A DNA stretch of 64,000 nt, taken from assembly GCF_009496285.1 (NCBI RefSeq), contig NZ_WIJK01000010.1:1-64000 (forward strand), given 5' to 3'. Source of the DNA: Streptococcus mitis (GTDB taxonomy: Bacteria; Bacillota; Bacilli; Lactobacillales; Streptococcaceae). Within the stretch, counting starts at the first letter, position 1. The number at the start of each line of letters is the position of its first letter. Position numbers and translations under genes: made by a program. Shown here piece by piece: positions 1 to 8,984 of this stretch. A model generated the notes under the pieces. That model did no database searches, was not told the DNA's origin, and saw only the letters and a program-made list of their open reading frames with translations.

Positions 1-570
1 CTAGTTCCTTAGTCTTGTTTTGAATAGCCTCTGCCAAACTTGCCATGGCCTTATCATAGTCAATCTTAGACTCTTCTGGTTTGCTTGGTTCTTCTGGTTT
101 TGGATCCTCTTTTGGAGTCGCTTGAAGCTGATTAATACCAGCTAGAGCATTTTCCAAAGCCTTATCTACTGCATCCTGAGTTTTGGCTGCTTCGATCGCT
201 GCGATGGCTTGTTCTGATAACTCGACTAGTTTCTTCTTAGCTTCTTTATCATTGCCTAGTTCCTTAGTCTTGTTTTGAATAGCCTCTGCCAAACTTGCCA
301 TGGCCTTATCATAGTCAATCTTAGACTCTTCTGGTTTGCTTGGTTCTTCTGGTTTTGGATCCTCTTTTGGAGTCGCTTGAAGTTGATTAATACCAGCTAG
401 AGCATTTTCCAAAGCCTTATCTACTGCATCCTGAGTCTTAGCTTCCTGGATAGCAGTAAGAGCTTGTTCGGCCAACTCAACTAATTTCTTCTTAGCTTCC
501 TTATCATCGCCAAGTTCTTTAGTCTTTCTTTCAATCGCTTCTGCCAGACTTGCCATAGCCTTGTCGTAGT
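1..570 (-). repeat. Tandem 255-bp repeats (85-aa FIVAR-like units)
   Basis: Within the fucosidase gene the sequence at 1 recurs at 256 and again, more diverged, at 511, a period of exactly 255 bp or 85 codons. The first two copies are almost identical, the third less so. Each unit encodes a charged helical segment (DKAMASLAEAI ... AGINQLQ) followed by a Pro/Glu/Lys linker with PKPEEPSKPEE. The array continues past the left edge, so the copy number is unknown. Near-identity suggests recent expansion by recombination. Confidence 0.9.
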
Positions 571-3500
571 TTGGCTCCTCTGGCTGGTCTGGTGTCGGTG
601 TGTCATCTGAACCGTAGTTGTCTTCCTTATCAAGGATAGCTTGTAAGGTTGTGGCTGTCAGCATCAACTCTTGCGCATTGACAGTGCTTGCTGAAAGTTG
701 TTCTGATAATTTGTCCAAGTTTGACTTGAAGGCTTGACGCGCCTCTGGAGTGTTCTTCAAGCTTGTTTGGTCAAATTTAGCCAATTCATCCTTCCAGTTC
801 TTCATAGCTTGAACTAATTCTTCTTTGGTATAAAGAGCGCTATCTTCACCACGAGTGATGAACTGATCAACTTGGATACCAATATTTCTAGACGTATCAT
901 TTCGTTTTGGATCCAATTGCAAGGTTACAGCATGCCAACCTTCTTCGAGTCCTGTCAAACGAACGAGAGTCTGATCGCCTTGACGTGTAGCTGCTGTACC
1001 ACTGAAGTACTTCTTGCCATTGACATCAGTGGCATTTCCTTGACCATCTTGATACTCAAGTTCTTTACCATCCAGAGTTACCTTGTAGATACCATGTCCA
1101 GGATCAACAAAACCTTTGATTTCAAGACCTGTACCGTAGAAGTAGGCTGTTACGCTAGCATTTTTCTTTTGCTCTTCAGTCAAACGACCAAATGATGCCC
1201 AAGACTCAGTGTTTTGGTATTTGCCAGAAGAATTGGTTTCATGGTGCCAACCTGGGCTATAGTCAAGTTGACTGGCCTGATCATCGTGACTTACTTGACC
1301 TTTTTGAAGCAATTCAGCCTTCATTACTCGAACAGTTGCTTCAGTTGCAAATCCAAGCAAGGCATCGTCTGAAGCGCTAGTCATTTTCACTTTGAAGTCA
1401 AAGATAGAGTCAGCTTGCTCAGTAAAGTCAATTGTCGGAATTGTCAAAGTCTTTTCTGTTTCGCCATCTTGGAAGGTTAGGTCAGCTGTTGTGTCCTTAT
1501 ACACTTTACCATGAACCCCTGTCCCTGGTTCAGTCACGACATGGACTGTTGCAGCTCCTTTGCTACCACCAACACGTTTAATGGTTACAGTAACTGGTTG
1601 GCCTTTTTGAACTTCATAGGTAGTTTCTTTCAACTCAAACATACCTTTACCAGCATTATTGAGCGTGTAAATACCTTCAGTTGCAATAGCTTTGCCAGTT
1701 TTGTTGACGAGTTTGATGGTGTGTTCACCTGGAGCCAAGTCATCTGTTTCATAAACCATCTGGCTACGTTTACGAGCCGCATTATTAGTTTGTACGTCTG
1801 CAACCTTTTGACCATCCACATAAACTGACATTTCACCGTGATTTGGATCAACTGTAGATACGACATAAGCCTTAGTTCCATTAAAACGGTAGGTTACGCT
1901 AGCATCTTTTTGATTGGTCCACATGGATGTTCCACGAACGCCTTCGGATTCGTCATACCAGGTTGTATTTGCTTTATCAGCTGTTGTATTTGAATGGTAA
2001 TCCAAGCCTAGAGGATAACCATCTGTTTTTTCGATACTACTTGGTGTCTTATAAACAGAGAAGTTTGTCAAAATAGGAGTCGCTTGCGCACCAGTAATAG
2101 TCACACGAATCTTTTGGGCTTCTACAGGTTGACCTTGGACAAGACGACGATAACCAACAGTCGAACCTTCTCCATATGGAACCCAGCGGCCATTAAGCTC
2201 AACTTCAACCTTAAATCCTGAGATGCGTTGACCTTTAGCAATATCTTCTTTGAGTTCGACTACGTCAAAGCGTCTCTTTTGACCGAGATCGACAGTGAAT
2301 TCACCTGTCTTAGCATCGTTTGCTGGTGCCCAGCTGGTATCGTCCTTACCATCTGTTAAATGGCTTGCTTGATACAAGTGATTCTTACGAGTAGAGCTTG
2401 CAGTTACAGTTGCTCCCTTGGCAAAGTCTGTCGCATACATTTGGTCCAAGGTTGCTCGGAATTCTTTCAAGCGCGCCACATCTGCATCTGCGAATTTACC
2501 TTCTTTATTTGGTGGAATATTGAGGAGAAGTGGCGTTCCACGACCAACAGATTTGAAGTAGATATCCATCAAATCTTTGATTGATTTTGGTTGTTGATTG
2601 TCATGGTAGAACCAACCTGAACGAATAGAAACGTCTGCTTCACCGACAGAGTACATATCTCCTTCTGGGTCTCCATGATTGAGATATTCATTCTTCACAT
2701 CGTCAGTGATTTTAGCTTTCTTGACTTTATGCCAAACTGGATCTCCAGCGATACCACGTTCATTACCGATCCAACGGACACTTGTCGGTTGTGCAGAGAA
2801 AATAGCGATATCTCCTTCAGCTTCCTTGATGTACTTGAACCACTCGTCAAAGGTGTAGGTTACTTTTTGAGCTCCGCTACCACGCGCACCATCCATCCAT
2901 ACTTCGATAAATTTACCATTGTTTCCGTATTTAGGATTGCCAAGGATTTCCTTGAGTTGGTTGAGATAGTATTCATTGTACTCTTTCTCAGTTGCAACAT
3001 GATATTTAGGATGGTTGGCATCCCATGGTGATAGGTAAACACCCATATTCATGTCATACTTAGTCGCTGATTTAGAGATTTCTTCGAGAAGGTCTCCCTT
3101 ACCATCTTTCCATGGACTAGCAGCAACCGTGTGGTCTGTGTATTTAGATGGATAAATCACAAAACCGTCGTGGTGTTTTACAACCATGATTGTTCGTTTG
3201 AATCCGGCATCCTTCAAAGTCTTAATCCACTGGTCTGTATCAAGGTTAGTTGGGTTAAAGTTTTGAGGATTTTCTCTACCGTTCCCCCACTCAGAGTTGG
3301 TATAAGTATTCATACCATAGTGGATGAAGGCGGCCAATTCTTCCTTGTGGTAGTCCAATTGAGCCTTACTTGGCAGCGGTCCATAGTTTCCAATTTCTGT
3401 TTCTTCATCTTTTGGATCCACTACTGGAGTGACTGGTGTTACTGGTTTTGGATCTTCAATTTTTTCGTATTCAAAAATAACTTGGTTCGCTCCTTTGTGT

Positions 3501-5356
3501 TGGATGGTAGCTTCTTGACTTGCATTTACTGCACGGTAGCCCGTGATTTCTTTAGCTTGGAATCTGTGAACAAAGGAAACTTCATATTCTTTCCCTTCGT
3601 TGTTGTCAACAGTTGCAGGTGCCAATTCTTGATCTGTACCTTTCAAGCGGTAACGAACGTCGAAGGAACCTTTATTGACCTTATAAACAACCTTGATGAC
3701 GCGTGTTCCTGCAGGAGCCTTGCTCACAACGCTATAATCATCTCCCCAAGCATCTTTTAGTTGCTTGTTGACAGCTTTGCCGTCAATCGATACAATCTCA
3801 TATTTGTCTTTATTCTTCTTGAAGAAGTCAGTCTTTTCAATTTCTGTTTTATAGTTATAGTCGAACTGAGTTCCAACTTCTGTCTTTTCAACAAAAGTAT
3901 CGTTTTCTTTGACTGGATTATCATTTTGGTCTAGGTGTTCGACAACAACTCGTCCATAATCAACACCTTCAAGAAGAGTCGCTACACCACTTTCATCGAA
4001 GGAATATTTGTTTTCACCGATAACAGCTGTCTTATTTCGAAGCATTTCTCCCTCTGGAGTGAAGTAATAACGATTGCCGTTATCGCCTTGATACCAGCCT
4101 TTAACACCGTATTTGTCAATGATTTCTTTGACCCATGCCAATTGTTCTGGTGAGAGGACAAGACCTCCACCGAAACGGTCTTTTTCAGGAATGTTCGCAT
4201 TATCAACTGTACCCCGTTGGTGAATACCGATAACTTTACCATCACCGTTGAGGATACCTCCACCTGAAAGACCTGATACAGAAGTCAAACGATAAGTAAC
4301 ACCAACTGTTCCCTTATCATCATACTTTTCAGTACCTTTAACAACACCATCAGCCTTATACAATTGACCAGGTACGATTGGTTCCTTCAATTCTGGAGAA
4401 GTTGAATCTGTAGGATAGCCAATTGTGCTCACAGGTTCTCCAGCTTTGTATTCCCGATGCTCTGCTAACGGAGTAAAGGTTGCTGCCTTATTTGGGCTGG
4501 CAATTGAAAGTGGAACTGGGGCTACAACCAAGGCTAGGTCATTCTTATAGCCTTCACCGAATTTTTCTTTATTCCAGAAATGAATATCCTTTTCCTTGAA
4601 CAAAACAGTATTTCCTGAGCTTGGTAAAGAATTATTCTTAGCAGTATTTGAACCTACATTGTAATAGAACTTAGCCGTGTCACCACCACGGATAGAGCCA
4701 GCATTAGTATCCGCATCCTTGACCAAGAAGTTGTGGGCCACTGTCAAGATGACATTTGGAGCAACAAAGATACCTGAGCCTGAGTTAAGGTATCGCTGAC
4801 TACCGCCATTGGCCAAAGGTGAGCTAAAGATTGAATAAACCATAGTAGCAGATGTTGCCGGTTGACCTTCATAATTGATATGCTTAAGGTCTTGTCCGCC
4901 ATTGATAATAGCTCTATTTTCTTTTTCGCCTTCAGATGGAGCTGCTTCTGTAGGTTTCAAAATGCTCTTAGTCTCTACTTGTGGGCTATCTTTTTCTGAT
5001 ACAATAGCTGCAGTATCCACTTTTTTCACTGGTGTATCAGGATAAGCACGATCAGGGATTTCTTCAGGGAGTAAATCGCCAGCCACTTCAGCAGTTTTTC
5101 CTTCCTCTGCTACTTTCTCGATAGCAGGTTCTGTTTTTTCAGTTACTTCTTCTTTAACTACTTCTTCTTTTTTATGACCTACATCTGCTACTTCTTTTGC
5201 TTGACTATCTACTTCAAGTTTTGGTTCTGTCACAAGTTCACTAGCCGCAACATTACCAGATGCAAAAAAAGCAAGACCGACTGCTACAGAAGCAACACCA
5301 ACAGTCAGTTTACGAATACTAAATATTCGACCTTTTTCTAAAAAATATTGTTTCAT
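1..5356 (-). CDS. Surface protease-fucosidase fusion (V8-like serine protease + GH29 alpha-L-fucosidase), 3' end outside window
   Basis: The gene is open from its ATG at 5356 to the left edge (about 1785 codons, C-terminus missing); AGGAG precedes the start. The N-terminus carries an FSIRK variant of the YSIRK-G/S signal. Residues about 180-400 look like an S1B/V8 glutamyl endopeptidase, with likely triad His208 (TVAHNF), Asp273 (KNDLALV) and Ser364 (SGLSGGG). MucBP-like linkers follow. Residues about 650-960 are a GH29 alpha-L-fucosidase, with likely nucleophile Asp822 in EVWMDGA. An F5/8C (CBM32-like) domain lies at about 975-1100, then further beta-rich carbohydrate-associated modules, then FIVAR-like helical repeats of exactly 85 residues. 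The protein should be exported and, by analogy with YSIRK proteins, sortase-anchored, but the anchor lies outside the window. It would remove fucose from host glycans. The protease specificity is inferred only from family resemblance. It sits downstream of the sialic acid genes but has its own promoter. Confidence 0.85.
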   Translation of the reverse strand, partial: MKQYFLEKGRIFSIRKLTVGVASVAVGLAFFASGNVAASELVTEPKLEVDSQAKEVADVGHKKEEVVKEEVTEKTEPAIEKVAEEGKTAEVAGDLLPEEIPDRAYPDTPVKKVDTAAIVSEKDSPQVETKSILKPTEAAPSEGEKENRAIINGGQDLKHINYEGQPATSATMVYSIFSSPLANGGSQRYLNSGSGIFVAPNVILTVAHNFLVKDADTNAGSIRGGDTAKFYYNVGSNTAKNNSLPSSGNTVLFKEKDIHFWNKEKFGEGYKNDLALVVAPVPLSIASPNKAATFTPLAEHREYKAGEPVSTIGYPTDSTSPELKEPIVPGQLYKADGVVKGTEKYDDKGTVGVTYRLTSVSGLSGGGILNGDGKVIGIHQRGTVDNANIPEKDRFGGGLVLSPEQLAWVKEIIDKYGVKGWYQGDNGNRYYFTPEGEMLRNKTAVIGENKYSFDESGVATLLEGVDYGRVVVEHLDQNDNPVKENDTFVEKTEVGTQFDYNYKTEIEKTDFFKKNKDKYEIVSIDGKAVNKQLKDAWGDDYSVVSKAPAGTRVIKVVYKVNKGSFDVRYRLKGTDQELAPATVDNNEGKEYEVSFVHRFQAKEITGYRAVNASQEATIQHKGANQVIFEYEKIEDPKPVTPVTPVVDPKDEETEIGNYGPLPSKAQLDYHKEELAAFIHYGMNTYTNSEWGNGRENPQNFNPTNLDTDQWIKTLKDAGFKRTIMVVKHHDGFVIYPSKYTDHTVAASPWKDGKGDLLEEISKSATKYDMNMGVYLSPWDANHPKYHVATEKEYNEYYLNQLKEILGNPKYGNNGKFIEVWMDGARGSGAQKVTYTFDEWFKYIKEAEGDIAIFSAQPTSVRWIGNERGIAGDPVWHKVKKAKITDDVKNEYLNHGDPEGDMYSVGEADVSIRSGWFYHDNQQPKSIKDLMDIYFKSVGRGTPLLLNIPPNKEGKFADADVARLKEFRATLDQMYATDFAKGATVTASSTRKNHLYQASHLTDGKDDTSWAPANDAKTGEFTVDLGQKRRFDVVELKEDIAKGQRISGFKVEVELNGRWVPYGEGSTVGYRRLVQGQPVEAQKIRVTITGAQATPILTNFSVYKTPSSIEKTDGYPLGLDYHSNTTADKANTTWYDESEGVRGTSMWTNQKDASVTYRFNGTKAYVVSTVDPNHGEMSVYVDGQKVADVQTNNAARKRSQMVYETDDLAPGEHTIKLVNKTGKAIATEGIYTLNNAGKGMFELKETTYEVQKGQPVTVTIKRVGGSKGAATVHVVTEPGTGVHGKVYKDTTADLTFQDGETEKTLTIPTIDFTEQADSIFDFKVKMTSASDDALLGFATEATVRVMKAELLQKGQVSHDDQASQLDYSPGWHHETNSSGKYQNTESWASFGRLTEEQKKNASVTAYFYGTGLEIKGFVDPGHGIYKVTLDGKELEYQDGQGNATDVNGKKYFSGTAATRQGDQTLVRLTGLEEGWHAVTLQLDPKRNDTSRNIGIQVDQFITRGEDSALYTKEELVQAMKNWKDELAKFDQTSLKNTPEARQAFKSNLDKLSEQLSASTVNAQELMLTATTLQAILDKEDNYGSDDTPTPDQPEEPNYDKAMASLAEAIERKTKELGDDKEAKKKLVELAEQALTAIQEAKTQDAVDKALENALAGINQLQATPKEDPKPEEPSKPEESKIDYDKAMASLAEAIQNKTKELGNDKEAKKKLVELSEQAIAAIEAAKTQDAVDKALENALAGINQLQATPKEDPKPEEPSKPEESKIDYDKAMASLAEAIQNKTKEL

Positions 5357-5486
5357 CAAATACTCCTAATCTTCTAGAGCAGTCAGCTACTGCCCGAGCC
5401 CAGTGTTATCTGGCGACAATTTTTGTTTGATTTCCTAGCTTAAAATTCTGCTCCTAAGCTATTTATTTTTGGGCAAGCCCTTATGA

Positions 5487-5501
5487 GGAAATCGCTTACA
5501 T
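5487..5501 (-). promoter_or_regulatory. cre (CcpA) site in the fucosidase leader
   Basis: ATGTAAGCGATTTCC on the minus strand matches the cre consensus WTGNAARCGNWWWCA at 14 of 15 positions. It lies downstream of the proposed start point, a position typical of CcpA roadblock repression. This fits a carbohydrate-scavenging gene that is shut off by preferred sugars. Confidence 0.55.
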
Positions 5502-5565
5502 TTCTTGAAAATAAAATAAGGCTCAAACTAGCAAAAATTTTACCTAGAGTTTCTGCAGTATAATA

Positions 5566-5594
5566 AATATACTATATTATCCTGAAAAATGCAA
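5566..5594 (-). promoter_or_regulatory. Promoter of the protease-fucosidase gene
   Basis: On the minus strand TTGCAT (5589-5594) is followed after 17 nt by TATATT (5566-5571). The leader to the ATG is about 200 nt. The GAAACTACTTTC motif shared by the sialic acid promoters is absent here, so this gene is probably not under the same activator. This stretch and the cre site account for the 322-bp gap before the ROK gene. Confidence 0.6.
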
Positions 5595-5678
5595 GGGCTT
5601 CCAAAGTTTTAACTGGATTTTTACTAAATACTTTTGCCACTATTTACCACTAAAAAATCCTAAATTGGCAAGGCCAAC

Positions 5679-6563
5679 TTAGGATTGTTTTGTTTTGAAG
5701 TGATAGTAAGCTCCAAGCATACCCGCAGTATTTTGATGACGCGCAAACTCTAATCTTGTTTTTTCCGCTAAACTTGGAACAAGCGCATCTTTCAGAGCTG
5801 TACGAATTTTCGGTTTCAAAATCGCTTCCTGCCCCATAATACCACCACCTAGTATAACAACCTCTGGATTGGCAACATAACAGATGTTAGCAAGACCTTT
5901 TCCAAGATAGTCTACCATACGGTCAATTCCCTCCATACAGAGTTTATTGCCTTCTGTAGCTTCTTTGAAAATTCTACGACCATTCCAATGTTCTACTTCT
6001 TCACCATGAGCCTTAGCTACATACTCAACCAAGGCAGTTGTAGAAGCTAAATCTTGGAAAGCCCCATCTTGCATATGCATATAGCCAACTTCACAGGCAG
6101 AATTACTAAATCCATGGAAAATCTGGCCGTCAATGATTAAGCAACCGCCGATACCTGTTCCGATGGTCAAACATAGCGTTATTCCTGCACCTTTTCCAGA
6201 TCCAGAAACCGCTTCTGCTAGCCCTGCACAGTTGACATCATTTTCAATTTCACAAGGAACTTGGAAACTTTTTTCAATTTCTTTTTTAAATTGGGTTCCA
6301 GCATAGTTTGGGATCTGTGGACCAGCATAGAAAATCTCACCCTTATCAGGATCAACCATTCCCGCTGAGGAAATTGCCACACCTGCTACTGGACCTTTTT
6401 CTAGATAGCTAGCTACGATATCTTTTGTTTTCTGTAAGATATGTGGACCGCCCTTATGAGCCTCAGTCGCTACTTCGTGAGACTCAACAAGTTGTCCATC
6501 TTGGTCAATCAAACCATATTTGATATTAGTTCCACCAATATCAATTGCAACGTAATTAGTCAT
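5679..6563 (-). CDS. nanK: ROK family kinase, probable N-acetylmannosamine kinase
   Basis: The 294-residue protein has the ROK/hexokinase-type ATP-binding loops DIGGTNIKYG near the N-terminus and LTIGTGIGGCL near residue 135. The probable catalytic Asp is in ENDVNCAGLAE. The cysteine-rich zinc motif seen in many ROK repressors and kinases is not present, and there is no N-terminal HTH, so this is an enzyme rather than a regulator. It starts 15 nt after the sialic acid lyase stop and is almost certainly cotranscribed with it. In sialic acid catabolism such a kinase phosphorylates the ManNAc produced by the lyase, and NanE then epimerises it. The substrate is inferred from context. The start is ATG after an AGGAGG-like site. 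Confidence 0.88.
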   Translation of the reverse strand: MTNYVAIDIGGTNIKYGLIDQDGQLVESHEVATEAHKGGPHILQKTKDIVASYLEKGPVAGVAISSAGMVDPDKGEIFYAGPQIPNYAGTQFKKEIEKSFQVPCEIENDVNCAGLAEAVSGSGKGAGITLCLTIGTGIGGCLIIDGQIFHGFSNSACEVGYMHMQDGAFQDLASTTALVEYVAKAHGEEVEHWNGRRIFKEATEGNKLCMEGIDRMVDYLGKGLANICYVANPEVVILGGGIMGQEAILKPKIRTALKDALVPSLAEKTRLEFARHQNTAGMLGAYYHFKTKQS

Positions 6564-6578
6564 AAAGCCTCCTATTGA

Positions 6579-7496
6579 TTAGAGGAAACGCTCCTTAGTT
6601 TCACGAATCAATTGAGCAGCTGCTTCTACAACTGGACGATCTTCTTCGGTCACTGGTGTAAGTGGAGAACGAACTGATCCGATATTAAGTCCTTCATTGA
6701 TTTTCAAGACTTCTTTGATAACGCCGTACATATTTCCATGTGCAGCAGTCAATTTACCAATGATAGCGTTGATTGCATATTGCAATTCACGCGCTGTTTC
6801 TAGGTCTTTGTCTGCAATCAATTGATTGAGTTTCAAGAAGAGTTCTGGCATAGCACCATAAGTACCACCGATACCAGCTTTTGCACCCATGAGACGTCCA
6901 CCGAGGAATTGTTCATCTGGACCGTTAAAGACGATATGATCATCACCACCAAGACTAACAAAAGTTTGGATATCTTGAACTGGCATTGAAGAATTTTTAA
7001 CACCGATGACACGTGGGTTTTTCAACATTTCTGTGTAAAGACTTGGAGTCAAAGCAACACCTGCCAATTGAGGAATATTGTAGATAACATAGTCTGTGTT
7101 TGGTGCTGCTGCACTGATGTCGTTCCAGTATTTGGCTACTGAGTATTCAGGCAAACGGAAGTAAATTGGTGGGATTGTTGCAATAGCATCTACTCCCAAG
7201 CTTTCTGCATGACGAGCAAGTTCGATACTGTCTTTAGTATTGTTGCAAGCCACGTGAGCAATGATAGTCAACTTGCCTTTAGCAACTGCCATCACTTCTT
7301 CCAAGATCAACTTGCGGTCTTCTACGCTTTGGTAAATACATTCACCTGAAGAACCGTTGACATAAAGTCCTTGAACACCTTTATCAATGAAGTATTGCAC
7401 CAAAGCACGAGTACGTTCTGGGCTTACTTCTCCCTCATCATCATAACATGCGTAGAAGGCAGGAATAACACCTTCGTATTTTTTTAAATCTGACAT
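6579..7496 (-). CDS. N-acetylneuraminate lyase (DHDPS/NAL family)
   Basis: This 305-residue class I aldolase cleaves Neu5Ac to ManNAc and pyruvate in the cytosol. The family landmarks are present: NGSSGE near residue 48 (substrate carboxylate loop), YNIP near residue 139 (catalytic Tyr) and VIGVKNSS near residue 165 (Schiff-base Lys). Length is normal for the family. A dihydrodipicolinate synthase is unlikely because every neighbour is a sialic acid gene. It heads a two-gene unit with the ROK kinase and has its own promoter with a cre element and the shared upstream motif. The start ATG follows AGGAG. I leave the symbol empty because nanA is used for both lyase and sialidase in different organisms. 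Confidence 0.92.
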   Translation of the reverse strand: MSDLKKYEGVIPAFYACYDDEGEVSPERTRALVQYFIDKGVQGLYVNGSSGECIYQSVEDRKLILEEVMAVAKGKLTIIAHVACNNTKDSIELARHAESLGVDAIATIPPIYFRLPEYSVAKYWNDISAAAPNTDYVIYNIPQLAGVALTPSLYTEMLKNPRVIGVKNSSMPVQDIQTFVSLGGDDHIVFNGPDEQFLGGRLMGAKAGIGGTYGAMPELFLKLNQLIADKDLETARELQYAINAIIGKLTAAHGNMYGVIKEVLKINEGLNIGSVRSPLTPVTEEDRPVVEAAAQLIRETKERFL

Positions 7497-7553
7497 AGAT
7501 TTCTCCTAAGATTTCTTATTTTCTGCTCTGAGCAGATGATTTTTTACTATTTT

Positions 7554-7652
7554 AGTATACACCTTGTGAAAAGCGCTTTCAATACATCCAAGCCACTTAG
7601 ATTTTAATTTCTATACATCTCCCGTAGCTTTTCTTGTTTGAAAGTAGTTTCA
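7554..7652 (-). promoter_or_regulatory. Lyase-kinase promoter with upstream activator-type motif and cre
   Basis: On the minus strand the -35 is TTGAAA (7577-7582) and the -10 is TATACT (7554-7559), 17 nt apart. A cre-like palindrome (GAAAGCGCTTTTC) overlaps the -35 and extends into the spacer. The core GAAACTACTTTC lies at 7640-7651, with exactly 57 nt between it and the -35. The same geometry recurs at four other promoters of the island. Confidence 0.75.
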
Positions 7653-7660
7653 TATCATTT

Positions 7661-8311
7661 TCAATCTGCTTGATATTTGGCAAACAATTTTTCCATTAAT
7701 CCAGTCTGGCAAAAGGCAAGAAGACCAAAGCCAAAGAGTAGAAATGCTGATCCACCGAGCACTAGAGTAAAGCCTGATAGATAGAGAAGCATAATGATTA
7801 ATAAAATAATCGCAAGCATCAAGAAGAACCACACGAAGTTAAAGCTAACTAAGAGCAAGCCCTTTTGGAGTACTTCTTTCCAAGTCAGCTCATAACGTGC
7901 TGCAATAGGATAGCTAGCTAACATAACTAGGGTTAAAAATATCAGAATTCCCAAGCAAATGGCCTTAATGAGCTGGAAGCCTAGGCCTGTTTGCCCCCAG
8001 AATAGAGACAAGTCAACTACACTAATTAGAAAAATTCCTAGTTCCAACAAACCTAACTGGAGTCCTAATTTCAAATTTTGCTTAAAGGCTCTTATATAAG
8101 TTTTAAAAACAGGGACACGACGACTACTCTTAACTTCGAAGATTGTCTGATAGAGACTAATTTTTGCTACTCCGATTGTCACAATAGGCAAACAAGACAC
8201 AACAAAGAGTAGGTTAACCGTCACGATATCTAAAACCTTCTCACAAAATCGCATCAGAAAGTTATCCGTATCAAATGCCGCTTTTATCAATCCAGATCCT
8301 TTATGTGCCAT
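7661..8311 (-). CDS. YesL/DUF624-type integral membrane protein
   Basis: A 216-residue protein with about five hydrophobic segments (around residues 30-50, 80-100, 115-135, 150-175 and 180-205). It resembles YesL/DUF624 proteins, which often sit in carbohydrate ABC transporter operons of Firmicutes. Their molecular role is unknown, so none is claimed here. It is the last gene of the nanE-sat-yhcH unit, 20 nt after the YhcH-type gene. Start ATG at 8311 follows GGAGG (minus-strand TAGGAGGAGC). Confidence 0.75.
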   Translation of the reverse strand: MAHKGSGLIKAAFDTDNFLMRFCEKVLDIVTVNLLFVVSCLPIVTIGVAKISLYQTIFEVKSSRRVPVFKTYIRAFKQNLKLGLQLGLLELGIFLISVVDLSLFWGQTGLGFQLIKAICLGILIFLTLVMLASYPIAARYELTWKEVLQKGLLLVSFNFVWFFLMLAIILLIIMLLYLSGFTLVLGGSAFLLFGFGLLAFCQTGLMEKLFAKYQAD

Positions 8312-8331
8312 TGTTTGCTCCTCCTAACTGA

Positions 8332-8784
8332 CTAATCGATTAAAATTTTAAATAAGTATTTGCGAACTTTATCTTCCATACCTGCATAGCCATTAGGCTG
8401 ATGAGGTTCACCTGGGAAAAAGACTGCAAAATTGTGATAACCCAATAAAAGTGGGTATTGTTCATGACAATGAACAAAGCCGATATCGCTAGCTTCGTCA
8501 AAGGCTACAGCCTCATCTTTTACACGAGAACCGTAACTAGAATACTCATGTCCTTCAACCAACAAATGCAAATCTGCATAGTTTTTATGATGCTCAAAGC
8601 GATCATTTTCTTCTTTATTGAGAATATTTTCTTGTACAACTAGGAAGACTTTATCCCCATCAATCTCGTATTTGCCTAATTCAAAGCTATCCTTACGATG
8701 CTCATAGAGATAATCGATGGCCTTATCGAGATTTGGATGAATTCCTTTGTAAAAGCTAATGTTTTTTAAATCATCAAAAATCAT
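8332..8784 (-). CDS. YhcH/YjgK/YiaL family protein (NanQ-like)
   Basis: This 150-residue protein belongs to the YhcH/DUF386 family. The metal-binding residues expected of the cupin-like fold are visible in the segments NYADLHLLVEG, FVHCHEQYPLLLG and FPGEPHQPN. E. coli YhcH (NanQ) helps sialic acid catabolism by speeding anomer interconversion, and the same role is inferred here because the gene sits between the sat transporter and the lyase operon. It is separated from satC by a 200-nt gap with a long hairpin. Start ATG at 8784 follows AAGGAAATTACT. Confidence 0.82.
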   Translation of the reverse strand: MIFDDLKNISFYKGIHPNLDKAIDYLYEHRKDSFELGKYEIDGDKVFLVVQENILNKEENDRFEHHKNYADLHLLVEGHEYSSYGSRVKDEAVAFDEASDIGFVHCHEQYPLLLGYHNFAVFFPGEPHQPNGYAGMEDKVRKYLFKILID

Positions 8785-8842
8785 AGTAATTTCCTTTACC
8801 TGATTGTTACCTTCAGACCTAAGATGTCTAGCCAGTAAGTTT

Positions 8843-8902
8843 ATAAGTGTCTAACAAAATTTCGTGAAGCAAGCAACTCCTCTCAATTTTGTAGACACTT
8901 AT
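8843..8902. repeat. Long intercistronic inverted repeat between satC and yhcH
   Basis: ATAAGTGTCTA (8843-8853) is followed by its exact complement TAGACACTTAT (8892-8902). The stem continues inward through CAAAATT/AATTTTG with one bulged base, leaving a loop of about 20 nt. It lies within an operon, so it may be an mRNA processing site, a partial terminator or a miniature insertion. No uridine tract follows it on the minus strand. Confidence 0.6.
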
Positions 8903-8984
8903 ATATCCTGTATTCTCTTAGTCTATCAACTATACTTCTGCATACTGATAAACAGTTTGTACTATATTCAATTTTCGCAGAGTA

